This document shows positions 52,481-61,275 of a stretch of DNA of 64,000 bases, piece after piece. Every line of letters starts with the position of its first letter. Position 1 is the first letter of the stretch. Source of the DNA: Paenibacillus_G filicis (GTDB taxonomy: Bacteria; Bacillota; Bacilli; Paenibacillales; NBRC-103111); NCBI RefSeq assembly GCF_038070315.1, contig NZ_JBBPCC010000012.1:1-64000 (forward strand). Reading direction: 5' to 3'. Position numbers and translations under genes: made by a program. The notes beneath the pieces are model-generated. The model was not told the DNA's origin and searched no databases. It worked only from the letters and a program-made list of their open reading frames with translations.

Positions 52481-55327
52481 TTACTCTCGTAACGTCGTCC
52501 CCTTTGTCCCGCCATTGCCTGTCTGTCCGGACTTTGTCGTGTCCGTCTTCGTTCCTTGCTTGGTTCCACCGGTTGTTCCGGTTGTTCCGGTCGTTCCAGC
52601 CCCTCCCGTGCCGCTCGCCGACACGCCATCGGTCGTCCCGCCGGTCGTACTGGACGTCGATACCGGCAGCTTCGGACCTACGGTCTGCTCGAGAATAATG
52701 GTCTTCGTGACTGTCTCCGGACTGCGGCCGTATTTATTCTCCGCCTTGATCGTGATCGTATTCACCCCGGAGGCCAGGAAAATCTCCCGGCTCACCTTGC
52801 CTTGACCGGCCAGAACGTCATTGATATAGATATTCGGCAGCTTGTCGTAGCTGTCCGCGGCCTCGGCTTTCACCACAATAACGTCAGAGGCCGTCCGCTC
52901 CGGCAGTTCGGTCACACGCAGCTCGGGAACGGGCCGCATGATGAATGCGGAGACCGGTGTCCAGATCGCCGGTATGATGATGAATACTGTGACGGCCACC
53001 AAAACTGCCAGCAAGAGAGGCTTGCGGCGGCGCAAGATCAGCCGCTGCCAGCCGGGTGCCTGACGAGCGCGAATTTCACGGAATAGAGCGATAAAGGCAT
53101 CATTGGGAAGAGCCATCAGTCTCTCACGGACCGGCTTCATACGCAATGCGCCATTGTCGTAACGGTCGAAATAACGGTTCAAGGCCGCCCGGTAATGCGG
53201 GTCGATGCCGCCGCTGCTCCCGATGAAGCGCTCATCCGAGGCGCTCCATTCGATAAATTCGTAGACTGTTTCCTTGCTCCCCGCAGCTTGCGCCACGTAG
53301 TCCAGCATCGGGTCAAAGTCGAAGGTTCCCCATTTCCCTGCCTCACCGCCTCCGCCGCCGTAGAAAGCAAAGGCCATGCCGGAAAAAGCGGAGCGCGGCA
53401 GCCCGTTTCTCCAGACTCCCCGCAGGAAGGCCTGCGCCCGGTCCAGCTCCAGCGGTCCTAGCTTGGACATCGCGGCGGCGGCCCGTGCTTCTCCCCCGCG
53501 CTCCATGTTCAGCACGCCATACACGGCCGACCAGAGCTCCAGCGTCAGACGGTGTCCCTTGGTCAGATGGGGCAGCAGCTCGGGGGCGGGAGGGTCCAGC
53601 ATGAAGCCCAGACGAATCACATGCTCGGCCTCCAGCTCGGCAAGCGGGGCTTCCTCCAGCAGCATCAATTGAATCTCAAGCTTCAGCAGCTCGCAATAGT
53701 CTGCATACCGTTCCAGACCCGGCTGTTCCGACAGCTCCTCGAAGAATCGAAACAGCGCAGCTCCATTGTCCACCTTGCGGCCGGGGGTTTCCTTGGCCAG
53801 CAGACGCTTAACCGCCGACACGGTCTCGCCGGCAAAGAAATTGAGCGACAGCGGGTCCGCATAAGTCAGCCAGAACGCCAGCGCCGTTTGCAGAGCACGG
53901 GTCCCGTCGATCCGCCCCAGCACGAAGGCTGCGCAGCTCTCCGCTGTCCTCGGCGAGAGGCTATACAGCTCACGGAAGACAGAGCGGAACATCTCGGGAC
54001 GACGCTGAACCGGCTCCAGCAGCGGAACCGTAGCCGCCGTATCGCCCCCGGCAGCGGCTCGCATGATGAACAGCGCCACTGCCCGGCTGAGCAGCGCACG
54101 TTCGCCCCGCTCCGCGTAGGCCTCGCAGCCCAGCATCGCATCGATCAGCAGCGGATCGCCAGTGCGCTTGACATCTGCCGTCTCCAAACGCAATAGCCGT
54201 ACGAACAGCTCATGAAGTCGCGGCTTACGGGTGGCTTCGCCCTCTCCCTTCATGTAGGACGCCAGCGAGTGCCACACCTGTTTCCGGTCGGCATCGTATA
54301 GAGCATCGCCAGCCGGTCCGCCCTGCTCGATGGTGAACAAGGTGCAGAGCTCTTCATAGGCAGACAAGGAAAGCGCGTGACCCGCATCCAGCCCAGCCAG
54401 CGCCTGCTCGCAGAAGTCGAACAGCGCCTGCAGGCGTTCCGGCTCCCCGCGCAGCGTCCAGATCGTCTCCATCCACCGCCCGGCGCCTCCAGCAGATTCG
54501 ACACCGGCCAGCCTGCCGGCCGACAGATCGAACAGCATCTCCCGCTCCAGCTGTCGGTCGGATTGACGCAGCGCCCCCTTGCCCAGGAACGTAACATGCA
54601 GATGCTGTTTCCCCTCCGCCTCTCCTGAGAAGGTCAGCACACCCATGCGACGACGGAACGCATATGGCATGCAGCTCCACAAGATCTGCATCAGCCGCCG
54701 GGCATCCCGCTCAGCACGGTCAGGCTCCCCGCCCAATACGACATACACCTTGCGCCGGTTCGTCACGGAGGCCATCATCGACATCAGCAGCATCTCGAAC
54801 GTCTCCCGGGTGATCCCTAGCTGCGACAGCAGCACATCCGGGTGTTGAGACTGCGTCTGATCCGATGTTGGGATCGCTGCCGCTTCCAGCAGCTCCGGCA
54901 GCTCCTTGCCTTGTGCCGCATCATGCGACACAGCAAAATCCTGAATGGCGAATATCCGCTCCGGATGGCGGACCCATTCGTCTTTGCGAGTCGAAGGAAT
55001 AACATATTGATGAGTGAAAAAGGCACTGCGCTGCCCCGTGAAATCCTCCGGAACATAGGCAGTTTGTCCAATGATCAGATCGCCGTTATCTGCGTAATAC
55101 ACCGCGAGTGCAGCTGGATAAGCCTCCGCTCCCGCATTCTCACCGTTCTCCGGCAGCTCAAGAGGCCCCTTGTAGTAACAATACGGGTGCAGCGCCGACT
55201 TGATGAACAAAGCATCCAGGCCCGGAGAAACCGCCACGGTATCGAAGCCTTCATTGGCCCGGAACACGCCCTCGCGCGCACGCGTAAAATAATGCTGCTG
55301 AATGCTGCGCTGTCCGTTCGCAATCAC
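52481..55327 (-). CDS. GTPase-associated protein 1-like protein with TM segment and external Ig-like tail (948 aa)
   Basis: Residues 1-120 match the GAP1 N-terminal domain pattern (QHYFTRAREGVFRANEGFDT, then FFTHQYVIP). The middle (about 120-760) is helical and unrecognised. A TM segment at about 768-790 (LLLAVLVAVTVFIIIPAIW) is preceded by RRRK, so the large N-terminal part is cytoplasmic. Beyond it lies an Ig-like beta domain (VSREIFLASGVNTITIKAEN, about 800-885) and a Gly/Thr/Ser-rich tail. GTG start with an AGGAGA site overlaps the GTPase stop (GTGA), indicating coupled synthesis. In known conflict/signalling clusters GAP1 proteins accompany DO-GTPases; here the membrane tail is the unusual part. 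Confidence 0.75.
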   Translation of the reverse strand: MIANGQRSIQQHYFTRAREGVFRANEGFDTVAVSPGLDALFIKSALHPYCYYKGPLELPENGENAGAEAYPAALAVYYADNGDLIIGQTAYVPEDFTGQRSAFFTHQYVIPSTRKDEWVRHPERIFAIQDFAVSHDAAQGKELPELLEAAAIPTSDQTQSQHPDVLLSQLGITRETFEMLLMSMMASVTNRRKVYVVLGGEPDRAERDARRLMQILWSCMPYAFRRRMGVLTFSGEAEGKQHLHVTFLGKGALRQSDRQLEREMLFDLSAGRLAGVESAGGAGRWMETIWTLRGEPERLQALFDFCEQALAGLDAGHALSLSAYEELCTLFTIEQGGPAGDALYDADRKQVWHSLASYMKGEGEATRKPRLHELFVRLLRLETADVKRTGDPLLIDAMLGCEAYAERGERALLSRAVALFIMRAAAGGDTAATVPLLEPVQRRPEMFRSVFRELYSLSPRTAESCAAFVLGRIDGTRALQTALAFWLTYADPLSLNFFAGETVSAVKRLLAKETPGRKVDNGAALFRFFEELSEQPGLERYADYCELLKLEIQLMLLEEAPLAELEAEHVIRLGFMLDPPAPELLPHLTKGHRLTLELWSAVYGVLNMERGGEARAAAAMSKLGPLELDRAQAFLRGVWRNGLPRSAFSGMAFAFYGGGGGEAGKWGTFDFDPMLDYVAQAAGSKETVYEFIEWSASDERFIGSSGGIDPHYRAALNRYFDRYDNGALRMKPVRERLMALPNDAFIALFREIRARQAPGWQRLILRRRKPLLLAVLVAVTVFIIIPAIWTPVSAFIMRPVPELRVTELPERTASDVIVVKAEAADSYDKLPNIYINDVLAGQGKVSREIFLASGVNTITIKAENKYGRSPETVTKTIILEQTVGPKLPVSTSSTTGGTTDGVSASGTGGAGTTGTTGTTGGTKQGTKTDTTKSGQTGNGGTKGTTLRE

Positions 55328-56589
55328 GTGGCATCTCTCCTGTCTATATATTCGAGCTGGTTCAGCAGCCAGATGAACGGCTCATCCACGCGAATCGGAC
55401 TGATCACGCCCGTCACTTGGCGGTTCACCGGATTGGTGCCCAGCGCCGAGACGGCAAAATACGCCGTGTTGCGGAAATATACATCGACCGCGTCCTTGAA
55501 CGGCCGGTCCACCTTCTCGATGAAGCGGCGGATTTCGCCATTAATATTTTCGAACTCCGTACGATCGAGATATCCCCTGTGCCTCACGTCTTTGAACACG
55601 TTGCTGTTCGGCTGGATGTAGTCGCTGTCTTCCTCCTGCAGATGCTGCAGCATGTCGCTCTTGGTTAGCACGATCGCGGTCGGAATATCGGTCTTGCCGC
55701 TCTGCTGGTGCGAGATGAAATTTTCATATAAGGAAATAACGACCTCTCGCGGCTCATCATAGCGGCTGGCGAACTCGCCTTCCTCCTCGCCCAGATTCAG
55801 GCGGATCTTGTCACGGATCGTCCGCACCTGAAGCGGGTCCACGAGAAACAGAATGCCGGAGGAGTTCTGGATATGAGACGCATAAATGTCCAGGTAAGCG
55901 CGCTCCACCATCCCCTCGCCTGCCACATCGAAGAACACAAGCAGCAATGGCGGCTTCGTCTCGTCCTTGAACACGAATTGAAAGATAAACGGCTCCTGCT
56001 GCTCGTTCGGGTTCGTCGATTGCAGCATGCTGCCGCGCTCGAAGATCGGCTCATGATAGTGATGACGGAATTTCCGCGAGATATCCGCGCTGAGCGGCAT
56101 GCAGGCCGCATCGAAATGGGCCGCCGTCTCCGTCTGCAGCGTATGGATCAGCGAGGTCATATAGACCGACTTGCCGACCTGCGATGCGCCGACGATGGAA
56201 ATGATATTGCTCGGCACCTGGCCTGCTGTAATCGGCAGCTCGTTGTGGCAGTGCGGGCACAGCCGGCGGCGTGTCGTAACGCCATAGCGGTCCGTGACCC
56301 CGACCAGCACCTGGCCGTTGTAGATGCGGCTGTCCTCGGGTATGAATTCAGGATCAATCACCGCCTCCATGTCAGGCAGAGCAAGCCGGAACTTACGGCG
56401 CCATTCGTTCAGCCGCTCGTCCTCCTGCAGGGCGAATTCATCGTCGTTCTCCTTCACATGAGCGGCCCGAAACACAACCTCGGAGGGCTCGCACTTGGCG
56501 AAGCAATAAGGGCAGACAATACTGTAGAAGGGCAGCCGTTCCTTCACAGGCGCCTTCTTCTCGAACAAGTTTTTGAAAAAGTCCAGCAT
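55324..56589 (-). CDS. TRAFAC-class GTPase with N-terminal zinc ribbon (DO-GTPase-like)
   Basis: 421 residues. Two half-ribbons, CPYCFAKC at 26-33 and CPHC at 111-114, probably bind zinc. The G domain follows: Walker A GASQVGKS at 134-141, DVAGE at 221-225 in the switch II place, and TKSD at 309-312 as the guanine-specificity motif. It thus should bind and hydrolyse GTP in the cytoplasm; the P-loop is followed by an unusually long insert (150-215). It lies 53 bases after the 211-residue gene and overlaps the GAP1-like gene. Family members with the same pair are linked to bacterial conflict or signalling systems. Confidence 0.82.
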   Translation of the reverse strand: MLDFFKNLFEKKAPVKERLPFYSIVCPYCFAKCEPSEVVFRAAHVKENDDEFALQEDERLNEWRRKFRLALPDMEAVIDPEFIPEDSRIYNGQVLVGVTDRYGVTTRRRLCPHCHNELPITAGQVPSNIISIVGASQVGKSVYMTSLIHTLQTETAAHFDAACMPLSADISRKFRHHYHEPIFERGSMLQSTNPNEQQEPFIFQFVFKDETKPPLLLVFFDVAGEGMVERAYLDIYASHIQNSSGILFLVDPLQVRTIRDKIRLNLGEEEGEFASRYDEPREVVISLYENFISHQQSGKTDIPTAIVLTKSDMLQHLQEEDSDYIQPNSNVFKDVRHRGYLDRTEFENINGEIRRFIEKVDRPFKDAVDVYFRNTAYFAVSALGTNPVNRQVTGVISPIRVDEPFIWLLNQLEYIDRRDAT

Positions 56590-56642
56590 GTGCGTTCCTC
56601 CCTTCCCGCTATATAGAGATTACCTTATTTGATCACATTCAC

Positions 56643-57278
56643 TTATTCAGGTACAACCTCGAATTGATCCCCATAGACCCGGCCATCCGTCAGAAATAGA
56701 CGTACCTGCTCCGCCCGGCCTATCTGGATCTCCGGCAGCTCGCTTCTGCCCGCCTGCAAATCCCGAAGCAGCGGGTAACGGGTACCGTCATCCGGGTGCA
56801 AGGGAACTCCGCCCTGCTTCTTGACATAACAGAGCGCTTCCTTGGGCACAGGGATCTCGCAGTACAGACTGATTTGGACGGGACGATGCTTCCCGAACCA
56901 GCCGAAGCCATATTGGATGCTGTACCGGATTTTGGCGCGGCCCCCGCTGACGCGCGCCAGATTATCCGCATCCAGTTGGCGGAAAGCGGTCAGTTGTCCT
57001 TGCTCCATCCGGCACGGGTAGATTCGGAAATACCGGACGCCGATGAAATCGGCAGGCAGCCGGTAGCCGCCGCGGACCTTGTACTCCTCGCGTGTATAAA
57101 GCTTCATGCGCAGCTCATCGGGAGTGGCGGCTGCTTCCTCGCCCCCGGCCCCAAAGCTATGAATATAGACGTATTGAATGTCGCCTGGCCAATGCCAGGT
57201 AACCAGGCATTCCCCGTCCGCCAGCCGCGAAGCGGCCTTGGTGATGCGCTGCCGATCATCCGGCGCTGTCCACAACAT
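56643..57278 (-). CDS. Unknown beta-rich protein of the GTPase cluster (211 aa)
   Basis: No family recognised. No TM segment or signal peptide; about two-thirds of the sequence is predicted strands (CLVTWHWPGDIQYVYIHSFG, VRYFRIYPCRMEQG, GKHRPVQISLYCEIPVPKEA, EQVRLFLTDGRVYGDQFEVV). It reads like one or two beta-sandwich modules, with conserved-looking aromatics. ATG 57278 is chosen because GGAAGGGAG lies seven bases ahead; an upstream TTG is two codons earlier. Position between the VWA and GTPase genes suggests an adaptor linking the membrane part to the GTPase. Confidence 0.6.
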   Translation of the reverse strand: MLWTAPDDRQRITKAASRLADGECLVTWHWPGDIQYVYIHSFGAGGEEAAATPDELRMKLYTREEYKVRGGYRLPADFIGVRYFRIYPCRMEQGQLTAFRQLDADNLARVSGGRAKIRYSIQYGFGWFGKHRPVQISLYCEIPVPKEALCYVKKQGGVPLHPDDGTRYPLLRDLQAGRSELPEIQIGRAEQVRLFLTDGRVYGDQFEVVPE

Positions 57279-57317
57279 GTCCAAGCTCCCTTCCTTGATG
57301 CCTCAGCCCCGGCTAAC

Positions 57318-58610
57318 TCAGCGGAACCGCTTGCCCGTGCGGCTGCCGGCCGCTCCGCTGCCAGAGCGTTCAGGTAGAGCGCCATAGCCTCCGCCTCTGC
57401 GAAAACGCCCCAGTCCCTCGCCCTCACGGTTCTCCTTGAATGCGAACAGCACGGTGGACAAGGTCAGCACAAGCGCCAGCACGAAATCTGCCAGCGCCCG
57501 CACGGCAGCAGGCTCTCTCGCCGGCAAGGCTCCTTCCAGCACCAGCCCCGACAACAGCCCGGCGGCAATACCGCCAAGCAGGAAGCTGCGGGCCAGGTAC
57601 CGGTTATCGAAGACGATACCGAGCGCCAGTCCGAGCAAACCGCCGACCAGCAGCAGCGACGCGACGCGAAGCAGAGCCCTATACGTACTGTCCGCAGCCA
57701 GCCCCGTACGCTCCTCCAGCAGATGCCAGTGCTGCTGATTCGCGTAGATCGTATCGAGCGCCTCGGAGATGCCCTCCGCCTGATCGACGTGGCGGTAAGT
57801 GCCGCCGGTGGCTTCCGCAAGCTGCTTCAGCAGCCGGTTGCCCTGTTCATTCCCCTTCGACTCCAGACCAATCGTATGTATACTGAATCCCATCGCCACA
57901 TAAGGGGAGGTCACATCCGTCAGATTCAACGCGCTGTAGCCGTCCGAAAGCAGGATGACGGCTCCTCGGTTGTCAGGCGTACCTGCCGCTCTCAATTGCT
58001 CGAGCGCTTGGTCCAGCGCCTTGGCGATGTCCGTTTGCCCGATCGGTTCAGGCGCTCCAGCAAGCTTGTCCGCTATTCCTTGGCGCGCGGCCCGGTCGTT
58101 CAGACTGACCAGGGGCTGCAGCCAGGTCGTGTCCTCATTGAACATCGCTACGCCTACCCGCTTGCTGTCCGACATATCCGCGATCAGCGAGGAAGCCGCC
58201 TGGCGGCTAAGCTTGGACGGATCATTCTCCTTCATGCTTTCCGAAGTATCCAATAAGAGAATATAATCGCGCGGGGCGGCTTTGCGTCCCAATTCCAGAC
58301 CATACAGCCATTGGAACAACGTGCCTGCGGCGAAAAGCAGAAGCAGCGAAGCCGGCACCAGCCACTTCCAGCCGTCAGCGGCATAGCGGAGCTTCCAGTT
58401 CGATCCGTTCAGCCTTGGCGATATCGTCTCGGCCAGCAGGCAGCCTGCCGTGACGAACAGGCCAAAGACCCCAAAATACAGCCCCATCAGTACCGTTTCA
58501 TGCAGGGTACCGGCAAGCCTGTCCAGCATCCATTCCCCTGCGAGATAGCCTATCAATCCTCCGGCCAGGCCGAGGACGACAAGCAGGCCATTCCATTTGC
58601 GGCGCTTCAT
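57318..58610 (-). CDS. Membrane protein with extracytoplasmic VWA domain (430 aa)
   Basis: Six predicted TM segments: 7-27, 37-60, 83-104, then 312-334, 343-360 and 373-391. The VWA domain (115-300) lies between TM3 and TM4 with a full MIDAS: DTSES (Asp121, Ser123, Ser125), Thr193 in GQTDIAKAL and Asp223 in LLSDG. Charge distribution (basic N-terminus, basic loop 66-83, basic C-tail) puts the termini inside and the VWA domain outside, where it could bind a ligand through a metal ion. ATG overlaps the preceding stop (ATGA). Homologues of this layout are seen in BatA/YfbK-type proteins, but those have fewer TM segments. Confidence 0.78.
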   Translation of the reverse strand: MKRRKWNGLLVVLGLAGGLIGYLAGEWMLDRLAGTLHETVLMGLYFGVFGLFVTAGCLLAETISPRLNGSNWKLRYAADGWKWLVPASLLLLFAAGTLFQWLYGLELGRKAAPRDYILLLDTSESMKENDPSKLSRQAASSLIADMSDSKRVGVAMFNEDTTWLQPLVSLNDRAARQGIADKLAGAPEPIGQTDIAKALDQALEQLRAAGTPDNRGAVILLSDGYSALNLTDVTSPYVAMGFSIHTIGLESKGNEQGNRLLKQLAEATGGTYRHVDQAEGISEALDTIYANQQHWHLLEERTGLAADSTYRALLRVASLLLVGGLLGLALGIVFDNRYLARSFLLGGIAAGLLSGLVLEGALPAREPAAVRALADFVLALVLTLSTVLFAFKENREGEGLGRFRRGGGYGALPERSGSGAAGSRTGKRFR

Positions 58611-61219
58611 CGGTCATCCCCTCCTTCCGTTTGATCCGTGCTCTCGGGCGTTCCAGTGCCCAGGTGCTTATTCGCTGAAGCACTTGATGTCGTTTCAGCG
58701 ATGTGTCCGTCTGGCTGATGGGTACCCAGGTTTCCTGTCCTTGTATTTATTGCAGACGCTAAATCTTGAATGCCTGCTTGGCCTTGACTCGCAGGAATCC
58801 GATCATCAGACAGCGCTGACTTTCTCTCTAGCTCCAGCCCTGCGGACGGCTTCGCTGCTGCAGGCTCCCAGCCCGGACGGTGGAACGTATAGCCGCTGGC
58901 CGCATAGGTGTCATAGAACCGTTGGCCGTTGCGATACGCCATCAGATCGTCGCGGCGGAACCCGCCCATCAGGCGCAGCTTCTCTACGCCGCTGCTTGGG
59001 CCTTCATGCACACAACCAGCCTTGGAGTCCGTCTGCTCCGCGGCCTCAAGCGCATACTTGACCAGCTCGCTATGAGCGTCGCCGAACAGATAGCTCTCCT
59101 CATGCCGGTGGCGGTGCGTGAACCGATATACATCCGCGCGCACAGCCGATTCCTGATCCAGCGCAGCCGACAGGTCCCGGTACAGCTCCTCCTTGGTGAG
59201 AGCCTGGCGGTTGTCGTAGCTGACGGTGACATTGGCTCGCTCCAGCAGCTCCTGCTCGAAGGGCTGATGGAACAGCGGATGGGCGAACCAATCCTGCTCA
59301 GCTATCTGGATCAGCCGGTTGATATAGGCATCGTCCCCCTGCTCCAGTAAGGCAGCGACCGATCCGATCCGGCGTTCGCCGAATTCAAAGCGGGCTCCCC
59401 ACCGCGATTCCAGCTCGGCGGCAATCCGGTCCACAACCTGCGTATAATAATCCTCCACATTGCGTCCCATCTCGCCGCTCGCTTCCAGAATACGGAGGCG
59501 GCAGGCATCCTGAAGCCGCTTGTCGATCGTGGTCAGCCTATCGATATACCGCTTGAGCCGGCTGTTCAGCTCCTCCAGCATATGCTCATACCTCAGCAGC
59601 AGCTCGCGTTTCAATTCGAGCACGAGCAGCTCCCGCTTCCAGCCGTAGATCCGGTCCAGCAGAGCGCTCACCGTTCCCTTGAGACCGGATTTTCCTCCGC
59701 CGAACAACCCGAACATGCCCCCGCGGGCCGCCGGCAGCCCGTCTGCACTTTCCTCGTACAGCGCCTCCAGCTCATCGCGGCCCGCCGCCAGACGACGATC
59801 ATTCTCCAGCCGCCATTCGCGCACGGCGCTCGTAAGCCCATACCGCTCATCCGGCGAAGTCCATCGATAGACGGCCCACAGGCCGTAACGCGGGTCCTCG
59901 ACGAGGCGCTGCCAGATTGCCTGACGCAGCCGCTCCGCCGGTCCGCCGGCAGATAAGCCTTCCTTCAAGCGCTCGCGCTGCCGTTCGAAGAAATCGCGCG
60001 CATTGCTGCCGAACAGCGCATTCTCCGCCTGACGCAGCGTCTTCCGGCGCAGCTCGCCGGGAGACAGCGGCTCGTAAAGCAGCCCCTGCATCTCCTCCAC
60101 CGGGTCGGGATAGCGCTCCGTAACCCCCTGTACCAGGACATCGATCTGACCTGGATCAAGACCTAGCGTCTCCAGCAGCTCCCGCTGGCCGGTGTCGCCG
60201 CCATTATCCTGCAGTAGCCTCATCATGCGGCGATGCAGGGCCAGTAGTACCGTCAGCGCAATCGCCCGGTCAGGCCGGGTCACCTCCGCTAGACCTGCTG
60301 ACGCATAATAAGCTTCAGCCGCCCCCGGAGGCATCATATTCTGACGGAAGAGCTGGTGATTATAAGGATTGAGACGGATCTCGCCGTCGGCGTTCTGCCG
60401 GCATCTGAGGAAGCTCAGCCTGCATACGATCCGGCTGCAAACCGCCGTATCATCCTCGGCAAATAATCCCCGTTCATCCTTGTCCCCTAGCACATAAGCC
60501 GTATCGAATAGTGGCGAGGGCCCATGCGATACCGGAAGCCTGAGCCCGTCATGGGTAAGCTGAAGACCGGCTTCGAACCGGAAGGTGCGATGCTGCATAC
60601 GGTCCAATTCCTGAAGAAAGGCTACGCCCAGTGCGGCGTCATAGGCATAGTCGCTCTGCGACTGCTTCTCCCGCAGCAGGGTGAACAAGTCCGCCGAAAC
60701 CGACCGGAAGCTTTCGCCAAGTACGGATTTCATCAGAACCGTCAGCTCGGGCAGCAGCGCATTCGCGGGATCGTCCGCCCGTGTAACGACGGCCACATGC
60801 ACCTGCATCAGGGAGCCGTACAGCCGGCCTTTCTCTCCGATCCGCCCGACCATACGGCGCAGCAGCAGGTTCAGCTCCTGCAGCTTGTCTCCGTTGTCCA
60901 TCAGGGCTTGCGGAAGCAAGCTTCGCGCTGAGCTCTTGTTCTCCCGTTCTCCGGCCCCCGGAGGCTGCCAGCAGAAGGTTTCGCTTCCGGCCGCCCCCTC
61001 GGGCTCCCCGGAGCCGATGTAGATATACATCACTCCGTCCGGATGCGTCCACTGCATCCGGTTCAACTCGTATAGACGCTCCAGCGCAGCCTTGGAGCGG
61101 TCGCCGACGACGAGAACGACGAGCGGATGGTGGAGACCACGCCGCTCCTCCGCGCCCGGATCTGCGCTGTCCATCCGCTGAACGTAAGCATCGGCAAATG
61201 CCGCCAGACGCTCCTTCAT
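58607..61219 (-). CDS. Large unknown cytoplasmic protein of the tubulin/GTPase cluster (870 aa)
   Basis: The start is ATG 61219, with AGGAGGT seven bases ahead; ATGs at 61273 and 61246 lack a site. No TM segment. An N-terminal Rossmann-like stretch (HPLVVLVVGDRSKAALERLY, about 45-65) is followed by a region rich in helices; residues about 500-600 form a long coiled coil with heptads (LELKRELLLRYEHMLEELNS). The C-terminal 100 residues are low-complexity. The N-terminal part has faint likeness to the nucleotide fold of tubulin-type proteins, but I see no G-rich loop, so this is only a hint. It follows the tubulin-like gene by 56 bases and overlaps the VWA gene. Confidence 0.6.
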   Translation of the reverse strand: MKERLAAFADAYVQRMDSADPGAEERRGLHHPLVVLVVGDRSKAALERLYELNRMQWTHPDGVMYIYIGSGEPEGAAGSETFCWQPPGAGERENKSSARSLLPQALMDNGDKLQELNLLLRRMVGRIGEKGRLYGSLMQVHVAVVTRADDPANALLPELTVLMKSVLGESFRSVSADLFTLLREKQSQSDYAYDAALGVAFLQELDRMQHRTFRFEAGLQLTHDGLRLPVSHGPSPLFDTAYVLGDKDERGLFAEDDTAVCSRIVCRLSFLRCRQNADGEIRLNPYNHQLFRQNMMPPGAAEAYYASAGLAEVTRPDRAIALTVLLALHRRMMRLLQDNGGDTGQRELLETLGLDPGQIDVLVQGVTERYPDPVEEMQGLLYEPLSPGELRRKTLRQAENALFGSNARDFFERQRERLKEGLSAGGPAERLRQAIWQRLVEDPRYGLWAVYRWTSPDERYGLTSAVREWRLENDRRLAAGRDELEALYEESADGLPAARGGMFGLFGGGKSGLKGTVSALLDRIYGWKRELLVLELKRELLLRYEHMLEELNSRLKRYIDRLTTIDKRLQDACRLRILEASGEMGRNVEDYYTQVVDRIAAELESRWGARFEFGERRIGSVAALLEQGDDAYINRLIQIAEQDWFAHPLFHQPFEQELLERANVTVSYDNRQALTKEELYRDLSAALDQESAVRADVYRFTHRHRHEESYLFGDAHSELVKYALEAAEQTDSKAGCVHEGPSSGVEKLRLMGGFRRDDLMAYRNGQRFYDTYAASGYTFHRPGWEPAAAKPSAGLELERKSALSDDRIPASQGQAGIQDLASAINTRTGNLGTHQPDGHIAETTSSASANKHLGTGTPESTDQTEGGDDR

Positions 61220-61275
61220 GCTCGCTACCTCCTCGGCCGGAGACATTAGTTGATGTCTTCCGGCCCTTTTCATGC

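Noticed and set aside
52556..52610. Tandem GGTTGTTCC-like repeats
   Set aside because: They encode the Thr/Gly-rich tail of the GAP1-like protein and need no other explanation.
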